Assembly (NCBI GenBank): GCA_037957365.1
Contig: JARHVA010001174.1
Coordinates: 2,223,501-2,287,500, forward strand
Length of the DNA stretch: 64,000 bases
From: Torreya grandis
Taxonomy: Eukaryota > Streptophyta > Pinopsida > Cupressales > Taxaceae
Direction: 5' to 3'
Shown here one piece after another: positions 48,641 to 59,549 of this stretch. The notes under the pieces are model-generated. The model saw only the letters and a program-made list of their open reading frames with translations, had not been told where the DNA came from and ran no database searches. The position numbers and the translations under genes were made by a program. How positions within the stretch are numbered: position 1 is the first letter of the stretch; each line of letters begins with the position of its first letter.

Positions 48641-49059
48641 CAAAATTCTTACACCCTTTTCATGCATGGAACTATGACCTTAACTTTATTTTAACATGCA
48701 TGCTCAAAGATCAAGTTCTTTAATAAAGGAAACATTCCTTCTATCTACAAGAGACATAAGATCTCAGTTAATTCCTATACTTCAACCTCTTGGCTATCTT
48801 GCTTCTTACAGGAGGTGGCAACCTATGCTTCTAAGTCTCATGCTAATTTGATATTGCCTTACAAGTTTTGGATGACACTCATATCTTGTTGTAGCATGTA
48901 TTTTTAGTGTGTTGGGTTTGGGTATGGTGGAAATTTGGTTTTAAGTCACATTATGTACTCACTTCAACCCTTATCCCCATACTCAAGGTGTAACTTAGGT
49001 ATTGACACAACTAGCAGTTGAGTGGTAAATCCATTATATGTAGTTGCTTGTATCTTGAT

Positions 49060-51500
49060 TGCATCTATGCATGTAGGTTATGCCTTTGGGGTCTATTTTT
49101 TAGTTTTATACTCATACTTGATCATTCCTATGCCCTTCTCTGCACTAGACCTACTTTGGATGAAATTTTTATATAGGTCAGGGTATTATTCAACCTTATG
49201 CGACACTTGACAATACCCAAACATGGGATGTGTAGGGAAATTACATTGATAATGCTCTGTTGAGCCACACTTATAACATGAGCATGGTGGGAACCTTCCA
49301 CCACCACATCCTCTACCTCTCCCTATAATTCCTCATTACATCCCAAATCCTACATTTTTTAATCCATAACCCTTATTACCCTAGTTAGCCTACCCTCTGA
49401 CTGTTGCAATGTCCTTCCATGCATCTCTTTTTATATTCTCACACATTTTTTCAATCACCCAGTAATCAATAATAGCATGGGTGTAGGCATTGCATAATTG
49501 ATAATGTATAGTTGTGTTGACTTGGATGGCATGTTACTACAAAGGGTAGTTGTGGAAATCATGCACCTCTTAATATACTTTGTAGTTTACAAGCAAGGTG
49601 CACACATTCTTCCTTGGGTAGTTAGTCATATTATGGCCCTCTAATTTATAGTTGATAAAACCATATTCCACTTTGACATCATGCAAAGAGATAACAATAA
49701 GATTTTGGAGTTGGGAGGCCATAGATGTAATCTATACCTCCATAAATGGGTTGATCTTGGTATATGTACTTTTGACTACTCATCTCTTAGCAAAACTTCA
49801 AGTGCTTCTCGAGGGTCTATAAATTTTTTCATGGAAACCACTCTTTAGAATGGCATGAACAACCCTCTAATGAACCATTATGCATATTGGGAAGGATGAA
49901 TATCATATGGGAGCTTTGATAGGAGAGTTTTGAACCTTGCATCGTATAGGTACATACTCTCTAAGAGTCCTTGGGTAATCTCTTTTAGTGTGGTGATGCT
50001 CTATAGTCCAAACTTTAGAATGTCAAATTACTTCAAAAAAGCATCCTTTAGGGTATCATAGTCAACCATGGCCTAGTTAGGATCAAATTTCTTGTACTAG
50101 GTGTGGGTGTAATCAAGTAAAGTGGTTGAAAAATAGGTATCCTTATGTTTTGATTGGGTTATGCCCCACATACACCATTTTAGTTCACACTTTAGCACAT
50201 GTTCTATGCCATTCTCTATGCCATGATACCCTATCAAGTGCACATCCATTTCATAGTAGATTTGTTGTAGGGGTAGTTGGTATTTGAGGCACTTGTCCCC
50301 TAGACACCTATTACATTGGTTGTCCTCCAATGCCTTCAATCATTAGGTTAGGCATTAGTCCTATTGTTCTACTAGCATACTTGATGTCCTTGGTGTTATG
50401 CTGCTAAATTGTGGCACCAAACCACTTCCTATGGGTTGTTGCCCACCTTGTGTTGTTGAAATAAATTAAGTTGGTATGATTTCATTCAAGTTATATTATG
50501 GTGAGCTAGCACCCAATGGTCTAAAGGTAATTTCATTCACCTCCTTGTATGGAGTAATTTGTTTAATCACAAATTTGCAATCTAAGTCTGCAAAACATCT
50601 AAGATCTAAGTCATCAATATAGTCAATTATTACTTATGTACTTTCTTCACGTGGGGGATCTAGTGCATGAGCATACACTATATGTTTAAAAGAGGTAGGC
50701 ACATCAAGCATATCTATAATCACTAAATGTTTAAGGAACCCAATGAATTCCATACCTATCAAGTGTTGAGATCAATTCATGGCTTCATTATATCTCTCAT
50801 CCTCACACTATTATATTTCAAAAGATCCTTCCCCATGCCCTTCCCACATATTATGGGTTCTCTCAACAATTCTAGGTTCCATATCTTCCATCAGTTAGTG
50901 TCATCTCTTATTATAACTCTATTTTTTGAGCTCTCAGGTGTCAATTTGCTCATCCCCTTCCATTATGCCTCACCTACACATCCCCTTCTCCCCCTTTGTG
51001 TTTCTCATATGTGAAAGGACATTAAATTCTCATCCCCAAAGTTTTAAAACCATAATATACCATTAGATTTTTGAGCTCTACACCAAATTCCTTCACAAAT
51101 GTGCCTCTAGGTTCACATAAAAACTAGTATTTTGCTTCCTTAGGGCATGAATATGTTGAGACTATGAACTCCAATATGTAGCTATTCAAATCCCCTTGCC
51201 ACCATTTATCTACTTCTCTAGTCCAAGTAGCATCTAGGGTCTCAAGCCTCCCTAGGCACTCCTTTATCCTCTCATAGTGTTGTTCATATATTTTTATTTT
51301 GTGGGTTGAATATGCAACCAACCATCGATATACATTCTTAGGTAACTCATAAGAAAATACCTCATATAAATCATCATATAGGTTGTTTTAAACCCATTTT
51401 CTTGGATTTTATCCTCTACAAGTTGGATTTTTAATGCAAAACTATCTTCCATATATTTCATCCAACGCTTGATGTTTTTGAGAGAAATTTGGTACATCAT
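49060..51500 (-). pseudogene. Element C gag, decayed
   Basis: Minus strand. The start is likely near 51500 (MMYQISLKNIKRWMKYMEDS). The core is readable at 50339-49760: YEMDVHLIGYHGIENGIEHV, CMWGITQSKHKDTYFSTTLL, AMVDYDTLKDAFLK, YLYDARFKTLLSKLPYDIHP and FIDPREALEVLLRDE, the usual order of the Gag retrotransposon domain. At about 49290-49230 it reads CYKCGSTEHYQCNF, a zinc knuckle with irregular spacing. Gag would build the particle and bind the RNA. Many stops and shifts are present. Confidence 0.7.
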
Positions 51501-51534
51501 TCCATCGCACCATCATAGCAATAAAATTCAACAT

Positions 51535-51554
51535 GGGCCCTGGCAATGGAACCA
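51535..51554 (-). other. Primer-binding site of element C
   Basis: On the minus strand TGGTTCCATTGCCAGGGCCC lies three bases after the LTR end. It resembles the TGGCGCCGTTGCCGGGG type common in Athila-like elements, allowing for transitions. The comparison is from memory. Confidence 0.6.
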
Positions 51555-51557
51555 AAA

Positions 51558-52803
51558 TGTTTTAGAAAAATAGAAATGTTGTCTTAGTTTATTCTTAGTT
51601 TACTTTGACTAGGCATAAGCATGGGATACTCCCTTTACACTCAACATTTGAACACTTAGCTGCATAAGAATAAATCCAAATAAGGCACAGGCCTTATGCA
51701 CTTTCTCAAAGTGCAACTGAGAAGGAATCGAGGCCTGTATTGGGCTAGTTTTGTAATGGTGTAAGAATTCAATTAGGGGACTTGATCAATTTAAAGAGAT
51801 CTTTAGGTAAATCCATAGGTGCTAGCCTTTTGTGTAATAAGCCTAGTTGCATATGGGTGAAAGCCTTTCATGGACTAAGCCTAGTGTTATATAGGTGCTT
51901 GAAGAGTCAAAAATTTGCTTTCACTCAAACTAATCATGATAGACATGCAATCTTAACAAGGAATAGGAATACTTGGTGCAAAACCTATACTCATTCTGTA
52001 CGTGAAATAAATATTACATCATGAAAGTTTGTATGGAATCCATTAAAGAAGCAAACCAGTAGTATGCATGAACATTACATAACATAATAATATTTAAAAT
52101 ATGACATTACCACCATCACACATTCTATTATTAATGTAAAAATATGTGTAAACTAGACACATTATATGTTAATGCATCAACCTTCATCATTAATTATAAT
52201 TCAAAATAGAGTATATGTTTAGATCATAACACTAAATAACCCAAAGGCTCATAGAACAGCTTGGGTACTTACAAAGGGATAATTCATGGCTTCCATATGA
52301 TTACTAAGCCTAAAGGCTACTGAAGTAATGTCTATATAGGATTCATTTTGGTAGAGCTTCATTGCAATCCTGCATCTCTACTTTCCTTTTGGATCGAGCT
52401 CATTACATAACCTTTGGGATCATCTTCACTAGGCTGGAAGGTACATGTTGAGTGCCTAGCTAGAACTTGGTGATCATACCCATTGGATTCATAACCTTGT
52501 GAAATCTATGCTATAGTCATCGTGTCTCACCAATCCTAGAAGATGCGCTAAAAATATGAGAGATATTTAGTCACCTTCCAATGAACTCTAAGCTATAGTC
52601 ATCATGTCTCATCAATCCTAGAAGATGCCCTAAAAATTTAAGAGATATTTAGTCACCTTATAACTAGATCAAGATATGTACTACACCCTCCAAATGGCAC
52701 TAAAATGCCAATAGGGCTAACCACTAAAAAAAATGATTCCTTCATGCCTATGTGGATGCCATGTTCATCCAAATCCTTTACGTAATGAGTTAGGGGCCCA
52801 AAA
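51558..52803 (-). repeat. 5' LTR of element C (right copy)
   Basis: 1246 bp, matching the left copy. It is longer mainly because a segment of about 66 bp is present twice with an 82-bp period (52511-52576 and 52593-52658). Its outer end has mutated from TG to TT on the minus strand. Confidence 0.85.
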
Positions 52804-54962
52804 TTTAGTATGTGGTGGAGAGAGAGCTAGAACAAGATATATTAATAAAAAGAGGGTACCATAATGGCCTTATAATTTTTGGCATTTGTTTATATATGGA
52901 AGACCTCACCTTTATGAACAATCACTAAGAGTGTTTGTACCTCCTTAAACCCCTCCAAAACCCCAACCTCATAGTTTTTTCTTGTTTGAGTGAATCTGTG
53001 AATCCATATGTGAGATATTAAGAGGAATAAATAACCCCATACACCTTTAATCAAAAATTTAATGCAAATAATGGTAAAATGTGTAGGTACAGATTGCATG
53101 GTTTTAAGAATGCAAGTAAAAGGTGTTTTTAAGATTTTTATATGTTTGATTAAATCAATAAAATGGTTTTAATGGTTATATGGGATCATATAGGTTTCAA
53201 TTCAAAAATATTGATACCTTAATACCTAATATAATTCAATAAAATGTCAAAACACAGACCTATAGTCATGCAAAAATGAGAAAATATAAGGTGAGGCAAC
53301 ACTAAAAAGGCCATAACTTGAGTTTTAGAGCTCTGAAACTCATGAAATTTTGAATGAAGGTTGGGAGAAAAATTTTAAAAAATTAAAAATGGTTTTATGT
53401 CCATATAGTTCATTAGGAGAGATAAAAATCTAAAACACAAGTCTATACTATGAATAAATTTAAGGTTTTCTTAAGAGTTTGCTCATGGATTAAATATGAG
53501 TTTGGTGATTCAAACCTTTTCAAGTCCACTCAAGCTTATGAGATGGTTCATAAATATTGTATAGACTTGAATTGATGATCATACACCTCATAAAGAGACA
53601 AAATGAGCCCAAGTCACTTCAAAACACCTCTATGTCACCTATAGGGTAACAAACAGGCACTTTTGAGAGAAATTTTGTTTAAGAGTTTGATGAGGTATTT
53701 TTGAGTTTTTCCAACTCACAGTTCTACCCCATTTAAACCTATCTAATTAACCCAATAAAAGAGATAGGTGAGCCTTAAAAATCATTAACCTCTATGGATT
53801 AGAGAGATACAAATTTTAATGGAGGTATGTGCCAACATGAAAATGATTTTAAAATCCCAAATCATGCAAATTAACCAAGTTGTAAGTTTTCACTATGCAT
53901 TTGGAAAGATTAGCAAGATGATAAAGTGAGAATATAAGATGTTAGACCTATTGCATCAATTTGAGGAGTTTAATATCATCTCATAAGGTGTAAAGAAGAG
54001 ATATCAATGTGGTATATGTATTTATTCAAGGTTTAACCCCTCAATCAAATAATGAGGTTAGTTTTATGAGTAAGAGTGATGAGTCATCCAAGGTAATAAA
54101 GAGCTCCTATGCCACTTCTCAAAGAATCTCATCAAAAAAAGTGTGGAACTTGTGTAGAAGAGTTAATTGAGATTATTCTTATCCATTTTTAGGATTTTTA
54201 ATTGATTATATGATTGTATGGCATCCATGATTAGCATCTATATACCTACCTCTCTCTCTTCACCCATCTCCTTCTAATATGCATTGAAAGTTTATTGTAA
54301 AAGGTAGCTCTGCTAGTTATGGTAAAACCCTAGCCATTTTTGTACTTGATTACCTCTTGAAGTAATAAATAAATTTGATTTTTCCTACCTATATTCTATG
54401 TGATTTTGGAATTCATGAAATTTTGTTTATCTTGTCTAGTGAATGATTAGTCTTTCCTAACTTATTGTCCATATTTGTTCACCACTATGTAGAGAAGATA
54501 GTTGTTGTAGGTCATTGTTATTGTTCTTTCCTCAATGTATTCAGGATTTGGAAGTGGAAATACATCAATTATATCTCTACATGATCAATTTATACCCTAT
54601 TATATATTTTCATGAATTATTGACCCTCACAAATTAAATACTTATGTAAGAATCATATCAAGGTTGTAGATTGTGTAAGGAGTATAGCTTGATTTGCCTT
54701 AAATAATGTATGTTTAGTCAAGTATAGGAATCATACTATTAGTGAATCACTCCATTTATGTTATAGAGTAGTATTTTATCTATTTTCCATGCAATTATAT
54801 GGGTAGAGTAGTGGTACAAAGTGAAGAATCAAGGGAGCTAGCCCTAATCTAGAGATTCACCTCAATAATTAGGCCACCCATAACCTAGAGGTATATACAT
54901 GCTATCTTCTAAGTAAGAAGGATTGAATAACCTTATTAAGGGCTAATTTTATAGTGATATCA
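52804..54962 (+). repeat. 3' LTR of element B, right part
   Basis: Matches 33131-35311 of the intact copy from GTGGTGGAGAG onward and ends GATATCA. The first eight bases (TTTAGTAT) look like a mutated duplicate of TTCAATAT on the left of element C. Confidence 0.8.
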
Positions 54963-56520
54963 TACCACTATGGATAATCAAAATATGTAGGAGGGCACTG
55001 AGAATTGGTCCACTTACCATTACCAATATGTGATAGTACACAACATGCATGCTAATTCACACAAAATTTTAGCAACATAAGTCTATAATTTTAAGACAAG
55101 AAAATGATGTAAAAAATAACTAATGTTATAGTAGGGATATTATATCTCCAATCCCAAATGGGCATTAAAATCACATGATGGCCATTGGCAGAACCATGGA
55201 ATAAAAATAAAGAAAGAGGGTAAGCCAGATGGCTTTACACTTTTCAATGTAAATATAATTAAAAAAAATGGTCATATAATCCTACCTTAATTCCTTATTG
55301 TATTACACTCAATAACACCTCTTAAAAAATATGGGCAATGGATTTCCTCCTATTTCTCTAAGTCCTTCCTCTAAGCTCCTCCTTTTTCTCCTTCTCTTCT
55401 TCACTTTCCAATTTTATAAATTTATAATGAGATAAAAGGTCCTTTTAAGGAAGGTTTTACTTCCTAATATAGGGTCAAATACCTTATATAATCCAATGGT
55501 AAGGTGGCATGTGTCCCTTCCCATCCCTTGGCTCATGGTCAAAAAGTCTTCCCTCTTCGTAACTCCACTTACAAGTCCATGTGGGCAAGCAAGCAAGTCC
55601 ATACCTCATAGATGAATCCACTATAACATGACATAAATGGCACATGGGATTCATAAAAATTCCTTTAAATATCCTATAAATACTCTCTAATCTCCCTATT
55701 GGTTGAAGGACATAAAAAATCAACCCAAAATATCTAAAAACTACTTTATGACACTCTCTAAAGTTGGCTCTTCCAATCCATCTAAGTTTCAATTCAAAGG
55801 GGGCCAATTAAGAAGATTAAAAAACTCTTTATTAATTAAACATAAATTTAAAAATAACTCCTAAGGTTAATAGTGAAATGTGTGAATAGTATAAAAGGGG
55901 GTGAATAGTGAAAAATGGGTTAAGGACATCTACACTTTTGACTAGGTCCACAGAGGGAACAAGGAGTGGTTTGGATAATAGTATGGTAAATTATAGATTT
56001 CAACAATATACCAATGATATGATCATGCCCGATGTAGTCCTAGTTCCCTCATCAGCCTCCCATGTCACTTGAACAACATTTCACACATTAAATTCCCTAC
56101 AGTAGATAGCCAAAGTTGCATAATATAAAAAATACAAGTGATATCAATCCACATAACATGCATATGATATATCCAAGGCATCACCTATCAATTTTATTAA
56201 ACTAATACCAATCATATAACCATATATAAAATTTAAATACATGTTTAAGAATATTATCTCTAGTGGTATGGAACCAATACACATCATAATGAATAACCAA
56301 ATATCATAAACAAAGTGATATCATAATGCATAGAATAATAATCTAATCTAAGCATATAATTTTACTCATGTAATAAAAACATAACATATCATAACATATA
56401 TAATCTTTATTTCATTTCATAGGACTTAATAACATCTCGTGTTTCAATAATACACAAGACACATCTCAATAGGATGTGTGTACACACAAAATGTCTAAAG
56501 GCAAGCACTATGAAAATAGG
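54963..56520. other. AT-rich region with no identified gene
   Basis: A 107-codon minus-strand frame at 55484-55807 has no recognisable motif and no coherent continuation, so I do not call it. Nothing else is seen. Confidence 0.4.
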
Positions 56521-56529
56521 GGTCTCACA

Positions 56530-58290
56530 AAATGGTTGCACTGGGAGAGGAGTTGGGATTAAAGGGGTTGGAAAATTATGGCCTTAAAGGAGGAGGAGAA
56601 TAAAATAAGTGGAGGGGGATGTTAAAGAGAAAGTTGAAAAGGAAAAGGATAAATAGGAAAAGGTGGAATAAGAAGTGTGCAAAGAGAAAGAACACAAAGT
56701 TTTTGATGTTGAAATTATAAATGACAAGGGATTTGATGATGGTACAAGAAAATATATAAATCCACATGAATCAAGATATGTACCTTCAACATGAGACTCA
56801 AAAAATGTGTGCCAACTAATGAAAAGAGTGTTGAATAAGAGGAATAAGAAACCATACTAAGAGAGAAAGTTTAAAAAATGTATCAAATAATGAGCTTTTT
56901 TGTGATATTTACTATGAGAAGAAAGTGCCTCCAAGAAAATGCATAAACAAGTCTCATTTGTTTTGGATACACATTTGGATGAGCTGAATTTTTAAGTGCC
57001 AAAATAAGGAGTCTATACAATGGATGGTGAAAGGGTAAATTTTCACATAGGCCCTATGAATATATTGGTGTTATTAGGTTCATGAGTGTCAAGGTAAAAT
57101 ATTTTAAACAAATTAACCATAAGGAATAACATAATGTAGATAAAGGAGGCAGATAAAAAACATGTAGTAGCAGAGCAAAAATTAGTGATAATGGAGTAGA
57201 AGGTTTTTAAACTTAGTGTGTGAGTCCTCAAGGATGAACCAATCCGTATGGATGGAATCAACCTCAAAAATTCAATATAAATTTACAAATAAATAATAAT
57301 GGTTGAATTATTATTGAAGAGGAAAGGAAAAACCCCTAGCATAGAAGAATAAAAAAAAGATGAAAGAGAAATCACAACAATATTTTGATGAACAACTATG
57401 GAATTATGAGAATATGCTAACTAAGCTCAAAAAAAAATTAGAATTGGCATAAAAAGACTTTTTAATTTTTTTCACCAAATAGAGATAATTAATGCATATT
57501 CCCCCAATGACCAGAGGAAATGAATGGAAATCTAGGTGAAATTTTCTAAACTAAAGATAAATCTAAGAGGAATAAAATCCTCATATACATTGATGACCTA
57601 GGATTTCTAATTAAGGAGAAGTACCAGGAGATGGGAAAAATATTTAAGTTTTTACAATTTAAATTCATGGATGAAAATAACACCATTTAAGAGGTGTTAG
57701 AGGGGATAACCCAATAAATATATTTTTCCAAGCTAAAATAAAATGAAATCTAATACCAACCTATAATGTTGAATAATTTATCCACAAAAATGGTGACCAA
57801 GATAGAGGTAATACATATTGCTTTCTAGATGGATTAATTTTGAGTAAAAGATTTGTAGGGATGGACCAAAGTTTTTAATAGAAAAAACAACTTTATAAGG
57901 GTTTTTTGAGGGTGGAAAATAAAATTAGTGTGGGTGTTGATGAATAAAATTGGGAAAAAATAGGATTTAAAAAGTTTATATGGAGCACTCAAAGGGCCAA
58001 AGGATGATCAAAGTTTGGAGACTTGATGTATACATATAATGGTTGTGACACACAAGTACAATAAAGGATGCCCCAATTTTGACAAAGTCTAGTAGAGTGA
58101 TACAAAGGTGCACAAGTATTAGGTTACATTATTGTACCAAGAAACCTGTAAGTACTTAAAAAAGGATTGACCATGTCTTAGAATACTTTAGTGGTGGTAG
58201 AATGATCAACAAATAATGAGTGTGGTGAATGTGAAGGAGGTTACATAAACTACAAAGTTCAAGATAAGGAACCTTGGTTGAAGCTAGCAG
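56530..58290 (+). pseudogene. Decayed coding-like frame, unknown product
   Basis: The plus strand reads as a worn gene. Near 57019-57075 there is MDGERVNFHIGPMNILVLL. From 57590 to 58270 one frame stays in register (YIDDLGFLIKEKYQEMGKIF, NNLSTKMVTKIEVIHIAF, GWTKVFNRKNNFIRVF, LKSLYGALKGPKDDQSLE, VTLLYQETCKYLKKD), with roughly 15-20 stops that mostly fit lost Gln, Arg or Trp codons. The sequence between stops is not random: it is Lys-rich and shows amphipathic spacing. I do not recognise the family. It could be the ORF of a further transposable element or a dead host gene. Confidence 0.35.
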
Positions 58291-58876
58291 AGTGAGACTT
58301 TAAGCATGTCTTACTTTAAGACAAACTATAACCTTAACTAATTTTGAGTGAATTTAATGTAGTGTGGCACACATATAGTGAAAATTTTAGAAGGGAATTA
58401 AATATAAAGTAATTATATTTTGTTGTTTATATAAAGTTGTTGTTTAGTTATTAGAGTGCATATTTATGACATGTAACTTCAAGGTGTTGTATTAAGACTA
58501 TAAAATTCCACTTTATTTCTTAGATTAGTTTCTTAACACCATGTGCTAATTTTTTGATATTTAGTGTTGTTGATGTTAGTGATAAATTTTTATGCTATCA
58601 AGTTTTTGATATTGTTGTTGTTGAAACTCTTGTTATTTTATGGCAATATTATTGGACAATATTTTTTATCATAAACTATGGTCTATAAACGTACATGCAA
58701 ATTTGAAATTAATAAGAAGATATTCAAGCTTCATATAATGATAATTATCTTCATTTTTATCTTTTGCAATGATGTTTATGTTTGGGTTTAGATATTTGGC
58801 TTATGAATATTATCTATTCAATTTTTTTGACCAACTTTGTTTGTCTAATTTATTTATCTCCATCATTTTTTATAAT
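58291..58876. other. AT-rich spacer, no gene seen
   Basis: Short spacer between the decayed frame and the microsatellite. Nothing was recognised. Confidence 0.4.
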
Positions 58877-59191
58877 GTGTGTGTGTGTGTGTACACACAT
58901 ACATATATAGATACATATATACACACACATACATTTACTTTTACATACATACATTTATATGTATATGTACGTATAAACTATCACCTGTATACATATATAT
59001 GTATATATGTTTGTATATTTATATATGTATATACACATATATACTTACATATACACATAAATATATATACATATATGTATATGTATATACATATACATAT
59101 ATAGGTAATAATTTATACACATATATATACATGTATATACATACATATATAAGCATATACACATACATGTGTATACATACATACATATATA

Positions 59192-59227
<36 letters not shown>

Positions 59228-59513
59228 GTATAATATGTGTGTATGTATATACATATATAGATATGTATACATACATGTATTTATGTATGTGTATATATGT
59301 ATACATACATACACACATATCTACATACATACATATACATACATACATACATACATACATATATGTATGTATGTATGTATGTATGTATATACATATACAT
59401 ATATAGTAATAGTATGTATATATACATATATAAATACATATATGTATACATGTATACATATATTTATATATATACACACATGTATGTACATACATACATA
59501 CACATATATATCG

Positions 59514-59548
<35 letters not shown>
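58877..59548. repeat. Compound microsatellite (TG)n-(TA/TACA)n-(TG)n
   Basis: About 670 bp of alternating purine-pyrimidine sequence: a (TG)n run at 58877-58892, mixed TACA, TATA and TATG units, a nearly symmetrical (TACA)n then (TATG)n stretch at 59329-59386, and a final (TG)n run at 59519-59548. Open frames on both strands across it (Tyr/Ile/His/Thr only) are artefacts of the repeat. Confidence 0.95.

Positions 59549-59549
<1 letters not shown>

Larger units (their letters stand above)
38469..52803 (-). mobile_element. Element C: Athila-like Ty3/gypsy retrotransposon nested in the 3' LTR of B
   Basis: Two LTRs (38469-39629 and 51558-52803) in the same orientation enclose minus-strand gag, protease, RT, RNase H and integrase in gypsy order, then about 4.7 kb before the 3' LTR. 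The primer-binding site lies next to the right LTR, so transcription ran right to left. The intact copy of the host LTR (33131 onward) gives the empty site: TTCAATAT before the element and TTTAGTAT after it. No archaeal-type RNase H was seen between RNase H and integrase, which separates it from the Tat lineage. The long region after the integrase and the form of the primer-binding site suggest Athila or a relative. All genes are broken. Confidence 0.85.
32248..54962 (+). mobile_element. Element B: long-LTR element lacking pol, split by element C
   Basis: 32248-35311 and the joined pieces 37580-38468 plus 52804-54962 are the same sequence, about 3.05 kb each. Together they frame a 2.27-kb interior (35312-37579). 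A primer-binding-site-like TGGCAC follows the left copy. The second copy is interrupted by element C. Without C the element is about 8.4 kb. No RT, integrase or protease is seen inside; instead there is one decayed frame of unknown type. Size and structure fit a non-autonomous LARD-like derivative, except that it seems to have coded for a protein. The flanks TTACC (32243-32247) and TACCA or ATACC on the right are similar but not an exact duplication. A polypurine tract is not clear. Confidence 0.75.

Noticed and set aside
55484..55807. 107-codon minus-strand open frame
   Set aside because: No recognisable motif, no continuation in either direction beyond the stops, and no neighbouring coding relic.
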